From the NCBI GenBank assembly GCA_910574455.1, contig CAJSYZ010000010.1:586770-650769 (forward strand): DNA of 64,000 nt, read 5' to 3'. Under the pieces are notes generated by a model, which made no database searches, was not told the origin of the DNA, and was given only the letters and a program-made list of their open reading frames with translations. Numbering within the stretch: position 1 is the first letter of the stretch; the number at the start of each line of letters is the position of its first letter. The stretch comes from Trichaptum fuscoviolaceum. Lineage: Eukaryota > Basidiomycota > Agaricomycetes > Hymenochaetales > Trichaptaceae. Both the position numbers and the translations under genes were made by a program. Positions 46,554-57,112 of this stretch are shown here, piece by piece.

Positions 46554-47813
46554 CTACAGTTGGTCCACCGGACTCTCCGGGTCTACCAGTGCTTTTGGAA
46601 AATTCGGGTCCGGTTTCAATACTTCAGAGACACCGACAATGGACGCGTCCTGACGGAGATAGCGGACGGGCGGGTTGGTTGTGGTTGTCTCTGCGACTAA
46701 CAGTAAGCCGCTCGGGGTGGTGCGTTGGTAAAGTATTTCTGAGGCGAAGGTCATGTAGAGAATGGCGCAGATGGGGGTGGTCGACTTACACTCCTCGGAA
46801 GTACCGGCTCTGCAAGGTATCCTCAGCATCGGGATGCAGTGGTCTGGGTTCTTGGCTAGCAGACACCGCATCAGATGGCATGCCTCTGGGTAACGCTTGC
46901 GGAACCATCGAGGAATGAACGCATTTTCGTACAGTGCGTTGGCCTCAAAATCCTTGCAATCCCTCCCACGGAAGGGCAGCTAATAAAGGCGGTGTCAGTG
47001 AGGGTGATGGGTTGGAACGGACGAAACTGACTCTGCCAAAGCCAAGCTCATAGAACATGACGCCAACGGAAAAACTGTCGGCCTTGTACGAGTAATGGTC
47101 GCCACGAAGCATCTCTGGTGCCATGTAGCCCGTCGTGCCACACTTGCCCTTAGTCCTGTGCCAATAGTCATCGTAAGTTAGTACCTCGTCATTGCTTACC
47201 GCATGTCCTTTGAAAACGTGTGCGAGGCCGAAGTCCCCAATGACGAGCCGACCGTGCTCATCCATGAAGACGTTGTCGGGCATAAGGTCGCGATGGACGA
47301 TGGCCTGGTTTTGTAAGGTGCCCACGGCATAGCACTACGAAAAAATATGAGACACAGCTTGGGGGAAAGGAAGCGGAGACGTACAAGTTGCGCCATGATG
47401 AACTTAATTTCATGCATGCGGACCAGCTTCTTCGCGTTGCTCATCGCACCTCGCAAAATATCGCTGGTGGCCAAGCCCTGGATGATGATGAAGTTTTGCG
47501 GGTCTATGAGAGGGGTAAAATAGGGTGAGTTAAGCAAAGCCAGGTCAGAAAGGATCTTCTCTGTAAACATATCCCGACTGTCTCGGTCGACATTCGCACG
47601 TGGAATCTGTTTGATCGCAACCTTCTTGCCGTATTCGCGGTGGGAGATGTCCACGGCTTGGTAGACGCGGCTGAATCTGCCTTTCCCGAGGACGGCTTCG
47701 AGCCTGTAGTCGTCGAGTCGTTTGCAGAGCGCCTCGCGGGCGAGCTTCACAGCGTCCGTGTTCCCGCGTGGCACTGCCACCGTGCCACAGGTGTAACGAA
47801 GGCATACAGTCAC
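46554..47813 (-). pseudogene. Ser/Thr protein kinase gene or remnant inside the 4.73 kb element
   Basis: Three exons give a nearly complete kinase domain. Gly loop LGKGRFSRVYQAVD, VAIKQIPRANVD, catalytic loop IVHRDLMPDNVFMDEHGR, IGDFGLAHVF, GTTGYMAPEMLRGDHYSYKA and DSFSVGVMFYELGFGR are all present, so catalytic residues are kept. Problems: there is no ATG at the N-terminus (the open frame upstream of KLAREALCKRLDDYRLEAVL fades into sequence without a clear start), and near 46845 the frame appears shifted by one or two bases. The displaced frame gives a sensible kinase end (HPDAEDTLQSRYFRGV, stop), while the long frame runs on into unrelated residues. It is most likely a captured kinase copy that is decaying; a functional short kinase cannot be excluded. 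Confidence 0.6.
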
Positions 47814-48085
47814 ACTCAGGTGGCACAGTAGTAAATCATCAAAAAAAGAAGATAAAATATGAATAGAGTATAGTTACATACCATCAGAACCAAAAATACA
47901 AAGATTTGAAGGCCATCCTGTGGATGGATGGATGTCGAGTGGGATGGATGGACAACGACGAAGGGGAAAGAGAGAGAGAAGGGAGAGCTCGTTGAACGCG
48001 ACGCGTGACGGTCTTGTTGGTAATTCAAACTCCGCAGCATCATTGTGCCTCAAGCCTCAAATCGCTAAGTCCGTGAAAACATCGA

Positions 48086-48440
48086 CTCGACGACTTCCAG
48101 CTACGGGTCTTCAATTACAACACTCACGGGAAAGTGACTGCATTCGAGGCCCATCCTGATTACATTCGATGCCTGTTTGCTCATCCTATGCTTAGCATTG
48201 TGCTGACGGGCTGCGATGATATGACCACCAAAGCATGGGACTGGGATGAGCAGTGGAAGTGTATTCGGGTGCGTACACCCACCTCTTCAGAATCAGACTT
48301 CGTCTAATCATCTCTGAAGATATTTGAAGGATACACGCACTACATTATGACCTTGTCTTCGACCCCAAGGACACCAGCACCTTCGCCTCCTCTTGTCTTG
48401 ATCACACCGTGAAGGCTGGTGAAGCTCGAGCCGAAGTCTG
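48086..48440 (+). pseudogene. Coatomer beta-prime (COPB2/SEC27) WD40 fragment
   Basis: Reads DDFQLRVFNYNTHGKVTAFE, then AHPDYIRCL, SIVLTGCDDMTTKAWDWDEQ and WKCIR. After an intron-like gap it continues FEGYTHYIM, then shifts frame to DPKDTSTFASSCLDHTVK. This is the strongly conserved N-terminal propeller of the COPI coat subunit that sorts Golgi-to-ER cargo. Only about 100 residues are present, with a frameshift, no start and no continuation. The adjoining sequence turns directly into a TFIIF-alpha copy, so two unrelated genes have been fused as fragments. Confidence 0.85.
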
Positions 48441-48449
48441 AGATCAAGG

Positions 48450-50091
48450 TGGCTCCGGGTCGTCTTTGGCCTCGACGTTCACGGCTGTCAGAGGCGAGGA
48501 CGCGCCGTACTAGGAGTTCAAGCTGATGAGCTGCGACAGGCATGGGTGGTGATACGACATGATGAAGTTCGACTCGCGGAAACCGGTCGACATCAGTACG
48601 TAGGCGCGACCCGTGAAGCTCAACCACAAGGAGCTGCGCCGTGACACTACTGGTGAGGGTGTGGGCGGCGTCAGCTCGCAGGTGCCCATGAAGCCGGTGT
48701 TAGGGGTAGATGAGAAGCCCGTCATTGGTGCAGATGGACGTATAGTCATGGTCGATGCAGAGGAGCGGCCGATCCACAACGAGGCGATCCCGCAGAAAGG
48801 GAAGGATGTCAAAGACAAAGACAATGACAAGCGGAAACGCAAGTTTCAGAAGAAGTCTCTGTTCCTGGTGCCCGAGCACATCCGGCAGATCCCTGGGTCG
48901 CGGAGGACAGGACGGGCAGGCAGGTGTGGGTGGGAAGGACGGAGGAGGCCGCGAAGAGCGAGACGCACGCGCTGTTCATGCCCGCAGCGGACCAGGTGTT
49001 CAAGTTCGTGCCTGTGCTCCGGTGGTACAAGGTTCAGAAGCGTCGGGAGACGTACCAGATCGCGTTGAGCCTCGAGAAGGCAGAGAAGCTGATGGAAAAG
49101 ATGGAGAAGAATCGCGAGTTGGACCGCTGGTCGATGCGCTCGCTCGCGCAGTAATGCGGCAAACAGCATCTCTGCGCCGATCGCGGGCGGTGCGATGACG
49201 GGCGCGAGTCTTGTATATGACAATGGTGGCAGGTCGCTGGGCCCCGGGGGGAGGAGACTGTAGACTGTAGACTCGGGGATGCGTAAGTTGTTCGACGAAG
49301 ACGATGAACAGGGTGTTGATAACCGCCGGAGACCGGAAAGAGACAGAGGGGGCGAGGGTGGCTTGGATGAGATGGAGTATAAGGGGGAGTTTGCGGATGA
49401 TGAAGAGAATATGGATGTTGAGGACACTCGTGACGAAGAGGCCAAGGAGATTGAGGTTTGCTCAGTTCTTCTTTCTCTCTCAATATTCAGTTAATCAACT
49501 TTCTTTTCTGCTATCCAGGAACGTCTAAAGCGTGAATATTGTACAGCAAATAAGGCACGAGAGGGTTATATAGACGAATCGGATGAAGACGAGGAAACAG
49601 TAGCAGTTAACAGGTGCAGGCAAGCAAACGAAGAAACTTGTTCGCAAGAACGAGAAGAATGGTGCGTACGATAGCATTGATGATGAAAATCCTTATGCCT
49701 CCTCGGTATGCTTCTGCGCACTTTCTGACGATCGTCTGCTGATAGTGCTACTCGTAAGGCTGAGGAAGACGAGGAAGAGGAACCAGAAGTCATGGCTACT
49801 GGTGTAGCCCAACAACGAACAACACAGCAGCAGTGGTCTGGCTCTCAAGGTCCGACACCAACAGCAGCACCCACACAAATAACGCCTGGATCCCACCTAC
49901 CTTCCAGACTGCCCTCACGCACCAGGTTCTCTCGCACGTACACAAATCAAGACAGAACCGGCACCAACGCCGCCCATGCCAAGTGTCAGCGTCAGCAGAC
50001 AGTGTTGCTGCGAAGCGCGCGACCTCCCCCTCCGCGCCCGCCGATGCCTAAGCTGAAAGGCGGTGGGAGCCGGCGACGAGCCCGCTCGTAG
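48450..50091 (+). pseudogene. TFIIF alpha subunit (RAP74/TFG1) pseudogene
   Basis: Largest subunit of the RNA polymerase II initiation factor TFIIF. The N-terminal part reads EFKLMSCDRHGWW and KFDSRKPVDIST with two TAG stops in frame (near 48513 and 48602). Then come a Lys/Asp-rich linker (KGKDVKDKDNDKRKRKF), a frameshift near 48900, TWVGR-like WVGRTEEAAKSE, FKFVPVLRWYKVQKRRETYQ and LSLEKAEKLMEKMEKNRELD. The acidic middle region follows: MRKLFDEDDEQGVDNRRRPE, EYKGEFADDEENMDVEDTRD, an intron, ERLKREYCTANKAREGYIDE, and a frameshifted TKKLVRKNEKNGAYDS. The C-terminal region is low complexity. The order matches TFG1 along nearly its length, but several stops and shifts show it is dead. A functional copy should exist elsewhere in the genome. 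Confidence 0.82.
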
Positions 50092-50166
50092 GTGGGCGAC
50101 GAATTCTTAGTTTACTGATTATTGTACTTAATTTTTGCTTATAATATTATCATCTACTTATATTAA

Positions 50167-50240
50167 CTGATTGACTGAATGACTGAACTACCTGACTGAC
50201 CTGACCTGACTGACTGACTGACTGACTGACTGACTGAAGT
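50167..50240. repeat. (TGAC)n microsatellite
   Basis: TGACTGAATGACTGAACTACC then about eight GACT units, inside the 4.73 kb element. Confidence 0.85.
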
Positions 50241-50800
50241 CACTGATTTAAGTCAACATCACTGATTTCAGTAAGCCGCTCCTGAATAATGGGAGGACAT
50301 ACATGAATCTTGCCTTATTTAAGACTTCAGTCTCTCAGGACCTTTAAGTGACGCTTAAGTCACTTTCAGCAGAAAGTAGTTTTCCTGATGGAGGTGGTCT
50401 CGGGTTTTGCCTGCGCATTGCAGGCCCCTTGGGGCGTTATTTTTTTATTTGCGTAACTGACTTTAGGGCAGGCTCAGGGTTCCGAGGGTCTTATCTTAAT
50501 ATGTAGCGGTTGTGTACAGCATATAGGGAGGCCAACAGATATATAGACAAGTGCAACGATATTTAGCCACGTTATATGACGTCGCCAGACTAACATTGTA
50601 GTATATACCGGTTACATGGGGGCCGGCAGAAGGCCGACGCACTTGTAACGTCCTGTAATGATTACAGGACCTTGTAAGGGTGCTGGAATCTTCCCAGGAC
50701 CCTTGCACCACCCATATATTACTATATTAAGATAACACTGGTTATATTACGCTGTGTAGGCTGGAATCTGCTGGCACTTTTTTGCTTTTTTCCTGATGTA

Positions 50801-51572
50801 CGACGCGGGTCTGTCTTGCCCAACTGAGCATTGATAAAATTGTTTGCCACGAACATTTCATTCCATGCGTCGACAAAGTTCACGCCAACATCATCACTGG
50901 CAGCGACCTGTAAGTTACCGTCCATACCAAGGGAGCTCGTGAGAGAACGACATGTTGATTTGTGGAAGGCAATGCCATGGAGACCGTGATGCCCTTCGAG
51001 TGGTGGAAGTATTAATTATCGTCCGACGCCATGTCTTTAATGGCAGCCAGATCAGGGGGCGGCGACATTGTCGGTGTACAACCACGACCAAGATACAAAG
51101 CTCCAAATGTGTTGCCACCGGAGACTTCGCCGGTAATGAAGAAGTTGTTCTTATTGACCGTGACGCTTGCAGCGAATGAGCGCGCGGCTGTGCCGGTGGT
51201 CCATTCTGCCAGTGCGTCCAATGTGACCGAGGTTATTGAGTTTGTTAGCCAAGTCATGGACATCGCCACCAAAGCGCAGTTGCGCCTTGCGCCAATCGTT
51301 TTCGAACATTGTCTGGAAGAACTCATTATTTCTCGGGTCTGCGTTAGCGAGCTTGTTGAGCAGCACAGCGTATAATGGCAGCTCCCGCAATGTGACTGTG
51401 TGTAGGTATTGTGCTTGCGTGTGGATTGGTACTGCGTCGGGTCCTGCGCGATCTGATTGACGGTCAGATTTCACTGTACCAGATCAGAGCTGTAAGGAAT
51501 GGCATTGGCGGGTGTCAAAAGGAGTGTAGAGAGTGCAGCAACGATGGTGAGGAGGAAGAGGCATAGCAACAT
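50801..51572 (-). pseudogene. Alpha-1,3-glucan synthase pseudogene, 5-prime portion
   Basis: The ATG at 51572 begins a signal peptide MLLCLFLLTIVAALSTLLLT ending PANAIPYSSDLVQ, then a stop. After a frame change come LLNKLANADPRNNEFFQTMF and ENDWRKAQLRFGGDVHDLAN. After another shift come TLDALAEWTTGTAARSFAAS, NNFFITGEVSGGNTFGALYL, GRGCTP and LAAIKDMASDDN plus a stop, then SLGMDGNLQVAASDDVGVNF and VDAWNEMFVANNFINAQLGK followed by TDPRR at the transposon border. The order follows the N-terminal amylase-like domain of fungal cell-wall alpha-1,3-glucan synthases. Multiple stops and frameshifts are seen, so this is not only an insertion mutant. Confidence 0.82.
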
Positions 51573-51636
51573 ACCAGCTAAATCAGGAAGCGTCAGGACA
51601 CGTCAGTTACTATAAGCAGAAAATATTTTCCTTGAT

Positions 51637-51836
51637 GTAGCCAGTAAGTGGACTTATGTAGCCAGTACCCTGGACTAGTGTAGCCACTACGAGGACTAAT
51701 GTAGCCAGTACTCGGACTAGTATAGCAAGTACATGGACTAGTGTAGCAAGTACATGGACAAATGTAGCCAGTACCCGGACTAGTGTAGCAAGTACATGGA
51801 CTAATGTAGCCAGTAGTGGACTTATGGACTCAGGGA
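51637..51836. repeat. Minisatellite, about 21 bp unit, roughly ten copies
   Basis: Units follow TGTAGC(C/A)A(G)GTACNNGGACTA(G/A), for example TGTAGCCAGTACCCGGACTAG and TGTAGCAAGTACATGGACTA. A period of 21 bases makes an open frame on the minus strand repeating LATLVHV, which I take as an artefact of the unit length. It lies about 65 bp upstream of the dead glucan-synthase start. Confidence 0.9.
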
Positions 51837-52396
51837 CTCCGGGACACTGGCAGGTGCGGGGGAACCTCGGACGAAGTAGCAGTTCCCACGGAATTATGAT
51901 CAGCAAGGCCCAGGGCAAGCCAGGGGATCTTCGCATTTCCCGTCTTCAGCGGGGTGAACAACATTACATTTGACAAAGGGACTGCCAGTGGTCTACTAAG
52001 CAGTGCATGTGTCCTCAAGGGCCCGAGTAACTTAGGTACCCGGCCCGGAGGCGAAGACCTTTGTGGGAGTCAAAGGCTATGCCGGTCGGTCAAGTATGCG
52101 GATCATAACTCCCGCCGAAGGTATAAGTAGGCGAAGCCCCTGAGAACGTCAAAGCGCCATTCATAGATCAAGCTGCGGCAAAGGCAAGTGGGAACGAAGG
52201 ACACTGCCCTTTCAGGTCTACGATTCCCCGGCCAACGACTGGACTGACACATTATACAAACGCCATCGAATTGCAATATATAAACGCGTCTGCGAAAGCT
52301 ATCTCGCTCTAAATAATAGAGTTAGCGATGGGTGATGATATATGTGGGTATCCAAAGAAGAGCAGGAGAAATTATCTGAAGAAGGGATAGAGATTC

Positions 52397-52616
52397 CTAG
52401 ATAATTCTAAGGAAAACCCATAGTACCCAAAAGAAGCCGATGAGATGCATACAGCGATTCGGGTCAAGAGATCCTGGTGCCCCATCAATGAGCGGTACAG
52501 CGGCTCCAATAGTCTGATTTAGACATGCGAGGAGATTTAGGTCGACTCCGCTCGGAAGCGGTGTATCCGGAAGTCCTGGAGTGTTACTGAGAGCGGCTGT
52601 GTTATTGTATTCGTCA
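52397..52616 (-). pseudogene. Gly/Ser-rich membrane protein paralogue, 3-prime part cut off by a transposon
   Basis: C-terminal part: YNNTAALSNTPGLPDTPLPS, GVDLNLLACLNQTIGAAVPL, and a hydrophobic end GFFWVLWVFLRII. It matches the same region of the intact paralogue at 39333-40412. The other part of the gene starts at 60302 across the 7.69 kb element. With the element and one 8 bp duplication removed, the two parts join as LTLDE/YNNTAAL in frame. Confidence 0.9.
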
Positions 52617-52795
52617 CACCTGGGCAACCCTAGGAATCAAGCACAAGTGCTCGTGCAACACCGCGTCGTGGGCGAGCACATTTGCTTGAGGAGTGGCCGT
52701 GCGTATGTGTTTGAAGACCTGGGTGAATATCTCTAGACCTTGTGAGGATCTTGAGCTATTCACACAGGTAAGGGTCCAGGGTCCTAGGGTCACCG
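52617..52795 (+). repeat. Left terminal inverted repeat of the 7.69 kb element
   Basis: Inverse partner of about 60122-60301. Similarity fades after ACACAGGTAAGGGT. Confidence 0.88.
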
Positions 52796-53559
52796 GTAAC
52801 ACTGGCAGTGTCTTCAAGTTACCGGTGATCCGATAGCCCTGGGCCGTTCCTCCTCGCGCGCGCGTCGCTCCGTCCCGCCCCCCCTGAGTGCCGCCATCGC
52901 ATATCTTGCTGCGCAGGCCTCCAAACAACATAAATTTGGTACATACGGACTCCTTTTTTCATGTTCTATCACCATGTACCCTTAGATATAGCATTATAAT
53001 ATAATATCTTTTAGCTTTTCACTCTGACTTATAATTGAAACACACCATTAATTCTGACTCAAAGCAAAGAGTTATATTAGGTCGTCAACAGTACTAGCTA
53101 ATAATCTTATAGAAATGCGGTCCAGGCTTGAGTAACAATATATTTAAATTTAAATACAATGAGAAAAGCGCACGCGCCCGCAGGTCCGGTTGCAGGCGGT
53201 GAGGAGGCGTTGCACACGTGCGCGCGCACGGCGGGTGATAGCACACCTGTCCACCACCTGGCTCGTGGGTGCAACTATGGCTTCGGTTGCCTCGTTGAAG
53301 TGGCACGGACGCGCTAGTCTGTTTTGCTAGAAAACACCTGTTGTTTGCACTTTGTAGCACAGACATAAATTGCCATCCATATCGGGGGTATGAGGATGTG
53401 TGCAATGGTGCATTCAAAGTGCGCGGAAGGAAGGCGGAGGGGTGGGTGTGAAAGGATGGAGCCCGGAAAGGGAGGTGAGAGCTTTTAAGTGTCTATCACG
53501 CACAGCTCATTGGATTATGGCGCACCTACGAAGAAAAGCAGGCCTGTCAGTGTTACGAC

Positions 53560-54390
53560 CGTCGGGAATTGTAGCGGGAAACAGTTTCGGGGAACTGGAA
53601 TTCGCGACGGGAACCAGCTTTCGGGAACTGGATTCGCGACCGGGAACGAGCGTGGGAATTCAGGCGGGGGAAAACGCGCGGGATTCTATCCAAGCGCGTC
53701 GCGGGATTCTCAAGGCCAGCTAGGACTCTTCACTGCTTTGAACGTCAAGTAAGCGGATCCCTAAGGAAGCACTCCACAAGTAAGTATTGCACAACTAACT
53801 ACACAGGAGAAAGGAGAGAGATCGCACCTAAGGAAGCACTCCACAAGAGGTCAAAAGTGGGGTGCTCCTTACGATGCCTACAGCTATTTATCTACTTCGT
53901 AAAGACTGTATAGTTAATCTACGCTAAATGTCCTTGCGCAATGCGCACCTATCTACTACAAAAGATACATGCTACGACCGCACTGCTAGGCATGTCCATC
54001 CTGTCTCTCCAGACGGCTACGGCATGTCTGTGGACGTCAGCGTCCGGTCCGTGGCCGCGACTAGCCAGACTAGGTATGCCAGGCGGTTGCAGGTCGTCAC
54101 CTTGAGGTACTAGCGGATTAATGAGCGTATGTTGGTAAGTGAATGTACGTGTGCCTTGGCGGGTCGTCGTAAATGAATGTGTGTATGCGTGCATGGTGGT
54201 CGGGACGGTGGTGCGGGATAGGTCACGTGAGCGGGGGATCTTGCGGGGGATCGTGCGAGTCGGGAAAAGGGTTTCGCGTCGGGAATCTAATGGCGGGATT
54301 CTCCCCGTGGGATTGCCTGCTCATGTCGGGATCCTTGGCGGGAACGTGCGGGAAATAGGAAAAGGAGCCCGGGATCTCGACAGTCAGTCT
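53560..54390 (+). repeat. Clusters of CGGGAA / CGGGATTC words
   Basis: Two clusters (about 53570-53710 and 54235-54380) are dense in CGGGAAT, GCGGGA and GGGATTC on the plus strand. Between them CTAAGGAAGCACTCCACAAG occurs twice (near 53761 and 53828) and once more in imperfect inverted form (GTGGGGTGCTCCTTA). It resembles the word-rich ends of the neighbouring hAT-like elements, but I could not find matching termini or a target duplication. Confidence 0.5.
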
Positions 54391-54559
54391 TGTCTTTTAT
54401 GATTACAAGCCAAATGGAATGAAGACGTACTTGGATTGCTGCCAGCACCATTCCTGTTTCACTCAAATGTGCCTCAACCACTTCACCACACCCTCTCTCC
54501 ACCAACTGTATGTCCTGAAGTGGATGTCGCAAGTGCTTCCAGATAGTGCATTGCCCGTG

Positions 54560-54775
54560 CCAAAGTAGAGCTTCTGCATGATGGAGTTCGTGTTGCTCTT
54601 GAGCACCTTCGGCTTCTTCTCATCATTGATGCATCCTGTGAGGCGTCGAGCCATGAGATTGTCTCGTTGACGGCAGCCTCTAGTTAAGTCTTGTCTTCGG
54701 GCTTGAGCTTGTCCTTGAGCTTCTCGTCGTTCAGAGTTCCGAAGGTGGTAAGACTTGAGGTGTAGAAAGCTGCGC
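54560..54775 (-). pseudogene. HSP70 C-terminal fragment (captured)
   Basis: Minus strand reads LKSYHLRNS, then in a shifted frame NDEKLKDKLKPEDKT, stop, LEAAVNETISWLDASQDAS, a further shift, and SIMQKLYFG. This corresponds to the helical lid of HSP70 chaperones (consensus LRNSLNDEKL, AVNEAIxWLDxxQDAS, NPIMQKLY). About 70 residues survive with one stop and at least two frameshifts, and there is no trace of the ATPase domain. It sits inside the 7.69 kb element, directly beside the nested hAT-like element. Confidence 0.8.
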
Positions 54776-54820
54776 TTGCGAGCGCAACTGTGCGGCTCGA
54801 GCGGTGAAAGCCATTGTGTC

Positions 54821-56109
54821 CTGCGCGCTAGTGTTGCAAAAGTTCGGTTCATGAACCACATTGAACCGGTTCGGATCCCAAACCGAACCGGGTTCTGGTT
54901 TGGTTCGGTTCTTGGTTCGTCATTATCCCCGGGGTTCGGTTCGCGGTTCAGGCCCCTGGGGACAATGTCCAAACCGCCTTGAACCGGTTCAGAACCGGTT
55001 CATTAAGTGTTAAGTTAGTTAAGGGGACTAAGTCCAAATTTGGTATTTTCTTCCCAATTTGGACATTTCGCGACGCGTCACGCGTCAAATTTTGCGTCGA
55101 CCACAACAACAAGGACGACTTCTTGCCGCAAGACAGCGTCGACGCAACAAAACCTCAAGATTCTCTCACAAACCTCTCTCAGCGGTTGCGCCCGCTCATA
55201 ATCTGCTGCCATATTTCATCTCTCGTTGCTATTACTTGCGTCGGACGAGGCCTTATTCGTGCCACCCGAATTATCGCTCATGCGGCGGAGGAGCCCATCA
55301 TCGTATCTGCACACCCGGTCTCCCATCATACATCACTTGCGCTCATATGCAACCTTGCGCTGAAGAAGTTGGTTATTAATCTTCTAGGCTATATGTTTCA
55401 AGCTCGAAACAATGGCTTACGCCAAAGTTCCTAGACACAAGACACCGGGCAAGGTCAGCCCTACTCATAATTCGCTGTCATTTGCTTGCGTCGGACGAGG
55501 CCAACGTCGTGCCACCCGCAAGCAGTCTAACTCACTCATACTGCACTGCCGTTTGCTTGTGTCGAACGGGGTCTTCGCTGAGCAAGCTGGTTTTATATGT
55601 GTCGGACGAGGCCAACATTGTGCCACCCGAAAAGCGGCCGTGCCCGCTCTTGCATTATGCTCGGTTGTGTTTTGGAGGGCAGACGGGGAACAGGTGAGTA
55701 CATTGTTCGCCCCTTTGGCTGCCCTTGTCGTTCTAGAGCAAGGACCTTTCAGCGAGCTCTAGGATAGCTTCTCCCGCAAAAACCTGCCAGTCCAAGTTTT
55801 CACTACAGCATCCTTCGCGGAAGTCTTCCTTTATATTCTAGGTTGTCAACAACAGACGGCAGTGTGCGGGAGCGCAGGAAGCATCTCAGCATCTGCTGTG
55901 GCTGCGACACGCTTGGTGGCGTACGCATGCCATCCGCTGCACAACGCAGCGCACATTCATCAAGTCTAATGTAAGCAATTAAATATCATCCGAGCAGATT
56001 CACCACACTGATCAGGGCTTCTGCTTGAACCAGGTTCGAACCCGTCCGAACCGCCTTTTGAACCGAACTGAACCGAACTGAACCGAACTTTTGCATCACT
56101 ACTGCGCGC
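54821..56109. mobile_element. Nested hAT-like element (1,273 bp, 54829-56101) with GGTTCGGTT-rich ends
   Basis: Target duplication CTGCGCGC at 54821-54828 and 56102-56109. Inverted ends: TAGTG(T/A)TGCAAAAGTTCGGTTC. Subterminal arms are built of TTCGGTTC, GAACCG and AACCGGTT words in both orientations. The interior has three copies of a repeat around GCGTCGGACGAGGCC..CGTGCCACCCG (about 55228, 55488 and 55600). Several open frames of up to 151 codons cross the interior, but none resembles a transposase. The 8 bp duplication and TAGTG..GCAAA-type terminus fit hAT. Confidence 0.92.
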
Positions 56110-57112
56110 CGTCTACAGGGAGAGCTTGAAGAACAGTGAAGAAACAGAGAAAGACGACGTTCGTGATGCGTGCAGATTGCGCGCTACGACCCTGAGAAGT
56201 GCGTGAAATTACCGTATATGGTATGTCTCAGAAGTTTTGACTGCCTCAAACATATGAATAACATACTCATTGAATTTTATATAGCGGAATAGAGCTCAGG
56301 CACAGTGCTTTGTTACATTTATTATATGCTAATGTAGGTTGGGAAAAAACAAGGAAGTAAAAGGATGAGCTGCACAGGGTACACATTAGAACTGCAATAA
56401 AAATGCATGATTCATGCATATGTTCTTACATTCTTTGAATTCCCTTATATTGTACGCTCATTAGAGCGCCTCTGTAATTTACAGTAGTACTTTATAGATG
56501 ATATAATATCTTGTGTAAAATTGTGGAACACAATGGAGTTTCAAACAAATATATAAAAATCAAACAGTCTCGAAAAGTGGCCATTTTATGCACTTTTGGG
56601 TTAATTCTCAACATTTGCAGCTAATTTCACTATATTAATGATGATTGAAAAATACAGCTATGATACATAGCAATACTAGGGACTATAATAAAGCAGAGCT
56701 AGGTGTTAGATTTTAGGTTATGAATAAAGCAGTTGTGAAGTACACAAATGTTTCCGAGAGTCGAACACATGTGTACAAGTTTCACTCGGAGTGATGCATT
56801 GGAAACACCACATTTGAGTTCAACCACTTCCACTCTATCTATTAGCAAGATTCTTTCTGCAACTTCTATAGTATTTCAAGGGAATCTATTCTGCAAATAA
56901 TGGGAGTCTCATATGCACTCAAAAATATACAAATGAATAAATACTGCTGGAATAGCACTTTGTATCATTGTTTTACTTATTACACAGCAATAAGGTACAT
57001 GAATGCTATTATGATAAATATGATAATTTGATTTCAGACAATCTTTGTATCATAGAGTAGTGTGCCTGAAGCGCGCTCGAAAGATTGCTTTGATTTTGAG
57101 AGAAAAGTGTGT
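56110..57112. other. AT-rich interior of the 7.69 kb element
   Basis: About 1 kb of AT-rich sequence between the two nested elements. No coding or repeat structure recognised. Confidence 0.5.

Larger units (their letters stand above)
46068..50800. mobile_element. 4.73 kb TA-flanked inverted-repeat transposon carrying host gene fragments
   Basis: Ends are CATCAGGAAAA at 46070 and its inverse TTTTCCTGATG ending at 50798. The inverted match continues imperfectly for about 25-50 bp (GCAAAAAA, CCAG, TGG). TA lies on both sides (46068-46069 and 50799-50800), the duplication typical of Tc1/mariner-type elements. Removing the element and one TA rejoins the interrupted glucan-synthase frame as GKTDPRR/MFDTSN with no base lost, which fixes both borders. 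Inside are a protein-kinase remnant (minus), a coatomer beta-prime fragment and a TFIIF-alpha pseudogene (plus). Near both ends the words TGTAAC and CCTGTAAT recur. No transposase is seen, so it would depend on another element. Confidence 0.88.

Noticed and set aside
48846..49483. Long minus-strand frames (up to 199 codons)
   Set aside because: Antisense to the TFIIF-alpha pseudogene; the plus-strand frames match a known protein in order, the minus frames match nothing.
50491..50736. Inverted repeat TTATCTTAATAT bounding 246 bp
   Set aside because: Arms match over 12 bases, but I found no target duplication and the segment sits within the arm of the 4.73 kb element; not called as a separate element.
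53540..54410. Possible fourth hAT-like element built from CGGGA words
   Set aside because: Word clusters are present but both lie in the same orientation, and no matching termini or 8 bp duplication could be found; kept only as a repeat.
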